Positions 42,733-50,182 of a stretch of DNA of 53,367 bases are shown in pieces; within the stretch, counting starts at the first letter, position 1; each line of letters opens with the position of its first letter. Location of the stretch: assembly GCA_016125285.1 (NCBI GenBank), contig WGMA01000081.1:1-53367 (forward strand). The letters are read 5' to 3'. The notes beneath the pieces were generated by a model. The model was not told where the DNA came from and did no database searches. It saw only the letters and a program-made list of their open reading frames with translations. The DNA comes from Phycisphaera sp. Lineage in GTDB: Bacteria; Planctomycetota; Phycisphaerae; Phycisphaerales; Zrk34. The position numbers were made by a program, and so were the translations under genes.

Positions 42733-44118
42733 ATGGTGCGATCGATGCTGGTCATCCTGTTGTTGTTCGCCGCAACGTCACACGCCGCGGCGCGCCCCAA
42801 CATCATCCTCGTCCTCATCGACGACATGGGCTGGTCGGACTTCTCGTGCTTCGGCAACCCCGACGCCAGGACGCCGAACATCGATCGGCTCGCGTCGGAA
42901 GGGATCGCGTTCGAGCAGTTCTACGTCAACTCGCCGATCTGCTCGCCGTCGCGCGTGGCGCTGTCCACCGGGCAGTACCCGCAGCGGTGGCGGATCACGT
43001 CGTACCTCGCGCACCGCAAGATCAACGACGAGCGCGGCCTGGCGCAGTGGCTCGACCCCAGGGCCCCGATGCTCGCGCGCGAACTGCACAAGGCGGGCTA
43101 CGCGACGGGGCACTTCGGCAAGTGGCACATGGGCGGACAGCGTGACGTCGAAGAAGCGCCGCCGATCACCGACTACGGCTTCGACGAGTCGCTGACGAAC
43201 TTCGAGGGCATGGGTCCGAAGCTGCTGCCGCTGACGCAGAAGCCCGGCAAGGACGGTAAGGTGATCGAGGGCCGCATCTGGGCCGACGCCGTGCGCCTCG
43301 GCGGGCCGGTCACGTGGATGCAGCGGTCGAAGATCACCGGCGGTTTCGTCGACGCGGCGTTGAAGTTCATCGACAAGCAGGCCGCGGCGGACAAGCCGTT
43401 CTACGTCAACGTCTGGCCCGACGACGTGCACAGCCCGTACTTCCCGCCGATCGACAAGTGGGGGCCCACGAAACGCGACATCTACCTCGGCGTGCTCGTC
43501 GAGGCCGACCGCCAGCTCGCCGCGCTGTTCGACCGCGTGCGCAACGACCCCAAGCTCCGCGACAACACGCTGATCCTCGTCTGCTCCGACAACGGCTACG
43601 AGCCCGGCGCCGGGCAGGCGGGCGTCTTCAAGGGATGCAAGACGAACCTCTACGAGGGCGGGATCCGCTCGCCGCTGATCGTGTGGGGCCCGGGCGTTAT
43701 CGACAGGAAGGCGACCGGCACGCGCAACACGACGTCCGTCTTCGCGGCGATCGACCTCGCGCCGTCGCTGCTGAAGCTCGCGAAGGTCGAGCCGAAGTCC
43801 GACCTCGGATTCGACGGCGAAGACATGCTCGACACGCTGCTGGGCAGGGCGGCGGCGTCGCGCTCGGCGGCGATCTTCTTCAGCCGACCGCCCGACCGCA
43901 AGAACTACTACGGCTACAAGGACCTGCCCGACCTCGCCGTGCGCGAGGGCCGCTGGAAGCTGCTGTGCGACTACGACGGCGCGCGGCCCGAGCTGTACGA
44001 CCTCAACGCCGATCCCGCCGAGTCGAAGAACCTCGCCGACCTGCAGCCCGACATCGTCAAGGACCTGACCGGCAGGGCGACCGCGTGGTACCACCGCGTC
44101 ACGCCGACCGGGCAGTGA
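42733..44118 (+). CDS. Secreted type I sulfatase
   Basis: 461 residues with a signal peptide (MLVILLLFAATSHAAA). Metal ligands Asp30 and Asp31 lie in LVLIDDMGW. The formylglycine site is Cys70 in CSPSRVALSTG, so it needs a formylglycine-generating enzyme encoded elsewhere. Other core motifs are GHFGKWHMGG and LVCSDNGYEPG. Planctomycetes carry many such enzymes for sulfated polysaccharides; the substrate here is unknown. It is probably cotranscribed with the DUF1501 gene across the heptamer pair. Confidence 0.94.
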   Translation: MVRSMLVILLLFAATSHAAARPNIILVLIDDMGWSDFSCFGNPDARTPNIDRLASEGIAFEQFYVNSPICSPSRVALSTGQYPQRWRITSYLAHRKINDERGLAQWLDPRAPMLARELHKAGYATGHFGKWHMGGQRDVEEAPPITDYGFDESLTNFEGMGPKLLPLTQKPGKDGKVIEGRIWADAVRLGGPVTWMQRSKITGGFVDAALKFIDKQAAADKPFYVNVWPDDVHSPYFPPIDKWGPTKRDIYLGVLVEADRQLAALFDRVRNDPKLRDNTLILVCSDNGYEPGAGQAGVFKGCKTNLYEGGIRSPLIVWGPGVIDRKATGTRNTTSVFAAIDLAPSLLKLAKVEPKSDLGFDGEDMLDTLLGRAAASRSAAIFFSRPPDRKNYYGYKDLPDLAVREGRWKLLCDYDGARPELYDLNADPAESKNLADLQPDIVKDLTGRATAWYHRVTPTGQ

Positions 44119-44163
44119 GTTTTGCTTGACCATCCGTCCGCCGCGTGCGACCTTGGTCGGATC

Positions 44164-45459
44164 ATGCACACCCGGCGGATCAACATCTACATCGCAACGC
44201 TGCTGCTATCGCTCACCGTGCTCGGCGGGTGCGAGCGTCGCATGATGGGCACGCCGCTGATGTACTGCTGCCAGCCCGGCGCGGCCGACTGCTTCGAGAC
44301 GGTGCCTCAGGGACTGCGCGGCTGCGGCGTCGACGTCATGTACGTCACGGATCGCCTGCCGGTCCACGTCGACGATCTGCCGCCGACGCAGACACGCTAC
44401 GGCTCCGGCCGCGCGTACGGCCTGGCGTTCGGCGACGCGTGCGTATCCATGCGCAACACCGCCGATGACTGGGCCGCGATCGTGTCGACCACGGTCAGCC
44501 GCGGCGCCGCCAACAGCGTGTCGCTCGACGTGTCGAGCGTGCGCGAGCTGGGCCGCCTGCCGAACACGCCGTCGAGTTCCGACATAAACGCCGACGCCGC
44601 GCCGCCCGACGCCCTCGCCGCGATGCAGGCCGAGATCCGCCGCCGCCTCGCGCTGACCGACCGCAAGGAGGTCTTCGTCTACGTGCACGGCGTCAACAAC
44701 AGCTTCGACGACGCGGTCATGTCGATGGCGGAGCTCTGGCACTTCCTCGGCCGCGAGGGCGTGCCGATCGCGTACACCTGGCCCAGCCGCCGCGAGGTCT
44801 CGCTGACGGGCTACGCGTACGACCGCGAGTCCGGCGAGTTCACCGTCTACCACCTCAAGCAGTTCATCCGCGCCGTCGCCGCGTGCGCCGAGGTGAAGAA
44901 GCTGCACATCCTCGCCCACAGCCGCGGCTGCGACGTGACGATCTCCGCCCTGCGCGAGCTGTTCATCGAGTCCCGCGCCGCCGGTCGCGACCCGCACGAA
45001 ACCTACCGCATCGGCAACCTCGTCTTCGCCGCGCCCGACCTCGACGTCGACGTCGCCAGCCAGCGCTTCGGCGCCGAACGCATGGGCGACGCCGCCGACC
45101 GCATCACCATGTACGTCTCGGAAAACGACAAGGCCCTGGGCATCGCGTCGTGGATGTTCTCCAGCGTCAAGCGCCTCGGACGCCTCGGCCTCGGCGACCT
45201 GCTCGGCGACAACGCCGCGCTCAACCTCAACCTCCCCAAGGTCGACACCATCGACGTCACCGCCCAGCTCGACTTCCTCGGTCACACCTACTTCACCAAC
45301 AGCCCGGCCGTCAGCTCCGACCTCGTCCTGCTGCTCCGCGACAACCGCGCCCCCGGCGCCGCGCACGGCCGACCGCTCAAGCCGATCGCCGAGGGCTACT
45401 GGGAACTGCCCGATGGGTACCCGGGCAACGCGACGCCGACGGTGCGCACGGCGGAGTAG
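44164..45459 (+). CDS. Lipoprotein with DUF900-type alpha/beta-hydrolase domain
   Basis: 431 residues. ATG 44164 gives a lipoprotein signal (YIATLLLSLTVLGGCERR, lipobox LGGC). The domain has VFVYVHGVNNSFDDAV, a strand with the oxyanion region, and the nucleophile elbow ILAHSRGCD, where AHSRG replaces the usual GxSxG first glycine. VTDRLPVHVDDLPPTQTRYG near the N-terminus is typical of DUF900. Cysteines are clustered before the domain (MYCCQPGAADC). Substrate unknown. Confidence 0.83.
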   Translation: MHTRRINIYIATLLLSLTVLGGCERRMMGTPLMYCCQPGAADCFETVPQGLRGCGVDVMYVTDRLPVHVDDLPPTQTRYGSGRAYGLAFGDACVSMRNTADDWAAIVSTTVSRGAANSVSLDVSSVRELGRLPNTPSSSDINADAAPPDALAAMQAEIRRRLALTDRKEVFVYVHGVNNSFDDAVMSMAELWHFLGREGVPIAYTWPSRREVSLTGYAYDRESGEFTVYHLKQFIRAVAACAEVKKLHILAHSRGCDVTISALRELFIESRAAGRDPHETYRIGNLVFAAPDLDVDVASQRFGAERMGDAADRITMYVSENDKALGIASWMFSSVKRLGRLGLGDLLGDNAALNLNLPKVDTIDVTAQLDFLGHTYFTNSPAVSSDLVLLLRDNRAPGAAHGRPLKPIAEGYWELPDGYPGNATPTVRTAE

Positions 45460-45540
45460 CGCGCGACTGCGTGCGGCGTGCGTTTTGTCTTTGCCCCTCA
45501 CCGCCATCTGCGTTACGTTTTGTACGGGAGGATGTATCTC

Positions 45541-46659
45541 ATGAAACACGTCGCACGTGTGTGGACCTGTCTGGCAGTCGCAGCAGCGGCGGTGGGGTTG
45601 TTCGTGGACGCGGCGAGCGCGCAGAACGCCGCGACCACGCCCGACGCGCCCGCCGCGCCCGTCAGAAAGCTCGTCGTCGGCGTCAAGCAGGCGCCGCCGT
45701 TCGCGATGAAGGCCAAGGACGGCGAGTGGTCCGGCATCAGCGTCGAACTCTGGCGGAACGTCGCCGAGGAACTCGAGCTCCCTTACGACCTGCGCGAGGT
45801 CACGCTGCCCGAGATGATCGACGGCCTCAAGGACGGCTCGATCGACGTCGGCGTCGGCGCGCTGACCGTCACCGCCGAACGCGAAGAGATGTTCGACTTC
45901 AGCCACCCGTTCTACTCCTCCGGCCTGGGCATCGCGGCGTCGACACGCGGCGACAACGAGTGGATCGGCGTGCTCAAACGCGTCTTCTCCGCGAAGTTCC
46001 TCACCGTCGTCGCGGGCCTGGCGATGCTGCTGCTGGTCGTCGGCGGCGTCATGTGGCTCTTCGAACGCAACGCCAACCCCGACCACTTCGGCGCCGGTCG
46101 CGGCAAGGGCATCGGCGCGGGCTTCTGGTGGGCCGCGGTCACCATGACCACCGTCGGCTACGGCGACAAGGCGCCCGTCACGCTGCCCGGGCGACTCGTC
46201 GGTCTCGTGTGGATGTTCGCCAGCATCATCCTCATCTCGATCTTCACCGCCGGCATCACCACCGCCCTGACCGTCAGCTCGCTCGGCTCGTCGATCGCCG
46301 GCCCCGAAGACCTGCCGCACGTCCGCGTCGGCTCCGTCGACGCCACCACCAGCGCCACCTACCTCCAGGACCACGGCATCGGCTACACCGCGTACGACAC
46401 CGTCGCCGACGCGATGGACGCGCTCGCCGACGGCAAGATCGACGCCGTGCTCTACGACGAGCCGATCCTCCGCTGGCTCGTGCAGCAGAAGGGCCAGGGC
46501 ACGCTCGAAGTGCTGCCCAACACCGTCGAGCGCCAGGACTACGGCCTCGGCCTCCAGCAGGACAGCCCGCTGCGCGAACGCGTCAACCGGGCCGTGCTCC
46601 AACACCTTGCGACCTCGACGTGGGACGCGACGCTGCAGCGCTATCTCGGCAAGCAGTGA
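45541..46659 (+). CDS. GluR0-like ligand-gated potassium channel
   Basis: 372 residues, close to the size of cyanobacterial GluR0 (~400). Start ATG 45541 has GGGAGG 9 bases upstream and a signal peptide. A split solute-binding-protein ligand domain surrounds a channel: lobe 1 ~42-140 (VVGVKQAPPFAMK, VGVGALTVTAEREEMFDFS with the ligand-arginine Arg114), membrane helix ~152-174, pore with the selectivity filter TTVGYGD at 203-209, membrane helix ~217-243, and lobe 2 ~258-372 (DGKIDAVLYDEPILRW). The filter predicts potassium selectivity, and the layout is that of prokaryotic glutamate receptors. The ligand is unknown. Confidence 0.9.
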   Translation: MKHVARVWTCLAVAAAAVGLFVDAASAQNAATTPDAPAAPVRKLVVGVKQAPPFAMKAKDGEWSGISVELWRNVAEELELPYDLREVTLPEMIDGLKDGSIDVGVGALTVTAEREEMFDFSHPFYSSGLGIAASTRGDNEWIGVLKRVFSAKFLTVVAGLAMLLLVVGGVMWLFERNANPDHFGAGRGKGIGAGFWWAAVTMTTVGYGDKAPVTLPGRLVGLVWMFASIILISIFTAGITTALTVSSLGSSIAGPEDLPHVRVGSVDATTSATYLQDHGIGYTAYDTVADAMDALADGKIDAVLYDEPILRWLVQQKGQGTLEVLPNTVERQDYGLGLQQDSPLRERVNRAVLQHLATSTWDATLQRYLGKQ

Positions 46660-46673
46660 GCCGACGCCACACC

Positions 46674-47004
46674 GTGCGCACCAACGCGCACGCCAACGCG
46701 CCTCAGCGCGATTTTGCCACAAAAAAGTCATCGCCCCCGCGCGACGCGACTTACATCGCCGACCCGCGCCCGTCGCGACACCCCCGTGCGCACCAGCGCG
46801 TCGCTTCGCCCATATATGGAGGGTTCACACATGCTCCAACCCACAGACACGCTGCGCGCCGAGCCCGCACCATCCGGGTCCGCTGTCAATTTGCAATTTG
46901 CACTTTGCATTTTGCAATTTGCATTGCAGACGCCCGGCGTCTGCCACCCCCCCTCCCCCCCCAATGGAAAATGGAAACTGACAAATGGAAAATGGAAAAT
47001 GATT
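46674..47004 (+). repeat. Copy B of the 331-nt dispersed element
   Basis: It occupies most of the 403-base gap 46660-47062 between the channel gene and gltX; nothing else is seen there. Order: GTGCGCACCAACGCG (46674), core 46711-46804 (84 of 94 positions equal to copy A, no gaps), a second GTGCGCACC at 46786 (112 bases after the first, as in copy A), GGAGGG with ATG at 46831 opening an 80-codon frame that runs to 47073, five CAATTTG-type heptamers (46887-46921), a C-rich tract, and six AATGGAA-type heptamers (46963-47004). Confidence 0.85.
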
Positions 47005-47062
47005 CCCGCCCCTTCCGCGCAACTGGGAACCGATCCCCAACCCCGCTACAATCGCGCCCCCT

Positions 47063-48706
47063 ATGACCGCTAACACACCCGTAGTGACCCGTTTCGCACC
47101 CAGCCCGACCGGCGCCCTGCACGTCGGCGGCGCCCGCACGGCCCTGTACAACTGGGCCTACGCCCGGCGACACGGCGGCCGGTTCATCCTCCGCCTCGAG
47201 GACACCGACCAGAAGCGCTCCACCGCCGAGTCGACACGCGGCATCCTCCGCGACCTCGCCTGGCTCGGCATCGACTGGGACGAGGGCCCCGACGCCAACG
47301 CCGACAACTGGGATGATGGCGCAAACCAAAGGGGTGCAAACGGCCCGTATTTCCAGTCGCAGCGGCTCAAGATTTACGACGAGTACTTTGACAAACTGAT
47401 CGCTGCGGGGCTTACGAAGAAGGAAGACAATGGCGCGCTACGTTTCATGAATCCCAAAAGGTCGATTGCAGTGCGCGACGAAGTGCTTCCCACGGCAACC
47501 ATCGGACCTTTGGCTCAAGAGGACTTCATCATTAGGAAGGCTGACGGCTTCCCCACATACCACTTCGCCGTCGTCGTCGACGATGCGACCATGGGCGTCA
47601 CCCACGTGATTCGCGGTCAGGAGCATCACAGCAACACACCAAAGCACATTGCGCTACAAGACGCGCTTGGATTACCGCGCCCGATTTATGCACACATCCC
47701 GCTGATCTTGAATCAGGACAACTCCAAGATGTCAAAGCGGGACAAGGCAAAGACTGCACGTGACGAAGTCCAGAAGTGGATTTGTAACGGTGGAAGCATC
47801 GATGAACTCGCTGAGCGAATGGTTGCAAACGAGGAGAAGGCTCGCCAGCTTTATCCCACGATGCAGTCGCCATCGGTAACAGCCTCGGAAATCGTGGACT
47901 TCCTAACAAAGAAGTCTGCGGATTTCACCCAGAACGATGTGGAAGTGATTCCGGGAATGATGGCGCGAGAGTTGGGCTTCCATCTTCCAGAGATCGAGGT
48001 GAATGATTTTCGATGGAACGGATACCTGCCTGAATCGCTGTGCAACTATTTGGCGCTACTTGGGTGGAATCCTGGCAATAACCTTGAGCGATTCGATACC
48101 GACGATCTCAAGGAGGAGTTCTCACTTGACCGAGTTGGCAAATCAGCAGCGAAGTTTGACCGTGAAAAGCTTGCGGCGTTTAACGCCGATCGTATCGCCG
48201 GCTTAAGGCCTGAGGTCTTTCGTCAGAAGCTTTGGGAAGTCTGCTTCAGGGGGCGTGGCATTGCAAACCAGTTCCAGAACGATCCGAATGGTCCGCGTTT
48301 TGTCGCCTTCGCTGAAGCATATCAGTCACGCAGTAAGACGCTGAGTGATACCGTCGAACAAGGGCGATTCTTCTTTCTCGACGCCGACGCGATCGCTTAC
48401 GACGACAAGGCCGTGGACAAGGTGCTGGCGAAAAACGACGGGCAGGGTTTCGGCGTGCTCGAAGGGCTGCGGGCGGTGTTTGCGGAGCTGCCCGATGATG
48501 GCTTCGGCCACGCGGCGCACGAGGCGATCAAGGCGTATTCGGAGCAGCACGAGCTGGGTATGGGCAAGGTCGCCCAGCCGGTGCGGGTCGCGGTGAGCGG
48601 GTCGACGGTGAGCCCGCCGATCGATCAGACGCTGGACATCCTGGGCAAGGCCGAGACGCTGGCGCGGATCGATCGATGCCTCCAACTACGAACGGCGACC
48701 TCATGA
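47063..48706 (+). CDS. gltX: Glutamate-tRNA ligase
   Basis: 547 residues, class I synthetase. The HIGH region is APSPTGALHVGGARTALYNW near the start. The KMSKS region is SKMSKRDKAK (~220-230). GQEHHSNTPKHI is the usual GluRS dimer strand. The C-terminal anticodon-binding helices follow. The frame is intact throughout. The first ~80 codons and the last ~110 have the high-GC codon use of the window, while codons ~84-436 are much lower in GC. It overlaps the EVE gene (ATGA). Confidence 0.95.
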   Translation: MTANTPVVTRFAPSPTGALHVGGARTALYNWAYARRHGGRFILRLEDTDQKRSTAESTRGILRDLAWLGIDWDEGPDANADNWDDGANQRGANGPYFQSQRLKIYDEYFDKLIAAGLTKKEDNGALRFMNPKRSIAVRDEVLPTATIGPLAQEDFIIRKADGFPTYHFAVVVDDATMGVTHVIRGQEHHSNTPKHIALQDALGLPRPIYAHIPLILNQDNSKMSKRDKAKTARDEVQKWICNGGSIDELAERMVANEEKARQLYPTMQSPSVTASEIVDFLTKKSADFTQNDVEVIPGMMARELGFHLPEIEVNDFRWNGYLPESLCNYLALLGWNPGNNLERFDTDDLKEEFSLDRVGKSAAKFDREKLAAFNADRIAGLRPEVFRQKLWEVCFRGRGIANQFQNDPNGPRFVAFAEAYQSRSKTLSDTVEQGRFFFLDADAIAYDDKAVDKVLAKNDGQGFGVLEGLRAVFAELPDDGFGHAAHEAIKAYSEQHELGMGKVAQPVRVAVSGSTVSPPIDQTLDILGKAETLARIDRCLQLRTATS

Positions 48707-49119
48707 ACTACTGGCTCGTCAAATCGGAGCCGGACGTCTGGTCGTGGTCAGACCAGTGCAAGGCGAAGGGCAGGACCACGGCGTGGGAAGGCGTGCGCAA
48801 CGCACAGGCGTGCAACAACATGAAGCTGATGCGGAAGGGCGACCGCGCGTTCTTCTACCACTCGAACAAGGACCGCCAGATCGTCGGCGTCGTCGAGGTC
48901 GTCAAGGAGGCGTACCCGGACCCGACGGACGAGACCGGCCGATTCGTGATGGTGGACCTCCGGGCGCTCGAGGCGCTCAAGGCGCCGGTGACGCTGGCGG
49001 AGATCAAGGCCGCGCCGCGCCTGTCGGAGATGGCGCTGGTGCGGCAGTCGCGTTTATCGGTGATGCCGATCGATCCGTCGGCGTGGAAGACGATCATGAA
49101 AATGGCTGAAATGAAGTGA
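48703..49119 (+). CDS. EVE-domain protein
   Basis: 138 residues from ATG 48703 (MNYWLVKSEPDVWSWSDQ), a complete EVE (PUA-like) domain: AWEGVRNAQACNNM, GDRAFFYHSNKDRQIVGVVE and the ending MPIDPSAWKTIMKMA. EVE domains bind modified bases or nucleotides; small stand-alone members like this are widespread, without a settled role. It is translationally coupled to gltX, and PfkB follows 10 bp later. Confidence 0.92.
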   Translation: MNYWLVKSEPDVWSWSDQCKAKGRTTAWEGVRNAQACNNMKLMRKGDRAFFYHSNKDRQIVGVVEVVKEAYPDPTDETGRFVMVDLRALEALKAPVTLAEIKAAPRLSEMALVRQSRLSVMPIDPSAWKTIMKMAEMK

Positions 49120-49129
49120 AAGGATTGAC

Positions 49130-50044
49130 ATGTCTCTGATTGTGACCGGCAGCATCGGGATCGACACCGTCATCACGCCCACGGGCCGCGCCGACGACAT
49201 CCTCGGCGGGTCGTGCACGTACTTCGCCGCGGCGGCGAGCTTCTTCACGCCGGTGCGCGTGGTCGGCGCGGTGGGTGAAGACTTCCCCGACGAGCACGTG
49301 AAGCTGATGGACAAGTTCGGCGTCGACCTGTCGGGCCTGGAGCGCCGCGCGGGCTCCAAGACGTTCCGCTGGACCGGCGAGTATCACGAGAACATGAACG
49401 ACCGCGACACGCTCGACGTGCAGCAGAACGTGCTCGCCGAGCCGCTGCCGAAGGTGCCGGACAACTTCCGCGACAGCAAGTTCGTGTTCCTTGCCAACAC
49501 GCACCCGGCGGGGCAGATGGAACTGCTCGAGCAGTTCCCCGACGCCGAGCTGGTCGTCGCGGACACGATGGACCTGTGGATCAACACGGCGCTGGAAGAG
49601 CTGAAGGCGCTGATGAAGCGGATCGACGGGCTGGTGCTCAACGACTCCGAGGCGAAGCTGCTGACGGGCGAGAGCAACATGGTCGTCGCGTCCGGCAAGA
49701 TCGTGGAGATGGGGCCGCGGTTCGTGGTGATCAAGAAGGGCGAGCACGGCTGCCTGCTGAATCACACCGACGGCATCGGCGTGCTTCACGCGTATCCCGC
49801 GGCGAACGTCGTCGACCCGACCGGCGCCGGCGACAGCTTCGCGGGCGGCATGATGGGTTACCTCGCGTCGGACGACGTGAAGGACCACCTGGACCTGGCG
49901 GCGATCAAGCGGGCGCTGGCGTACGGCACGATCGTCGCGAGCTTCAACATCGAGTCGTTCAGCCTGAAGCGTCTCACGGAGATCAGCCGGCACGACATCG
50001 ACCAGCGTCTCGAAGAGTACGCGGACTGCGTGCGGTTCGACTAA
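49130..50044 (+). CDS. PfkB-family carbohydrate kinase
   Basis: 304 residues. Family signatures: LIVTGSIGIDTVITP and DILGGSCTYFAAAASFF (substrate loop), and the second signature VVDPTGAGDSFAGGMMGYL with the catalytic aspartate. VLNDSEAKLLTG is the central strand. The sugar or nucleoside substrate cannot be predicted; the length and GGSCTYFAAAA resemble the sugar-kinase branch close to adenosine/ribo-kinases. Confidence 0.92.
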   Translation: MSLIVTGSIGIDTVITPTGRADDILGGSCTYFAAAASFFTPVRVVGAVGEDFPDEHVKLMDKFGVDLSGLERRAGSKTFRWTGEYHENMNDRDTLDVQQNVLAEPLPKVPDNFRDSKFVFLANTHPAGQMELLEQFPDAELVVADTMDLWINTALEELKALMKRIDGLVLNDSEAKLLTGESNMVVASGKIVEMGPRFVVIKKGEHGCLLNHTDGIGVLHAYPAANVVDPTGAGDSFAGGMMGYLASDDVKDHLDLAAIKRALAYGTIVASFNIESFSLKRLTEISRHDIDQRLEEYADCVRFD

Positions 50045-50141
50045 GCGTGTGCTTGCGATAGGGGGAGAACGGTGAAGAGGGGAGACGAGGGCAGGCGGTG
50101 GTGTTGCTGCGCGGGGAGGCGCGCGCCGCGCAAGCAAGTCA

Positions 50142-50178
50142 GACCCTCACCCCGGCCCTCTCCCCGGGAGGGAGCGGG
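50142..50178. repeat. Pyrimidine-rich intergenic hairpin-forming repeat
   Basis: A CCCTCACCCCGGCCCTCTCC type sequence with a following GGGAGGGAGCGGGGG lies directly after the PfkB gene and before the stop of the leftward gene. Motifs of this kind recur between genes in many high-GC bacteria. Short stems can form in both strands, so it may serve as a terminator region for the convergent genes. Confidence 0.4.
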
Positions 50179-50182
50179 GGAT

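Noticed and set aside
46714-46830. Conserved protein-coding frame upstream of the element's ATG
   Set aside because: Residues look conserved between the copies, but substitutions are not concentrated in third positions, so the similarity follows from DNA conservation.
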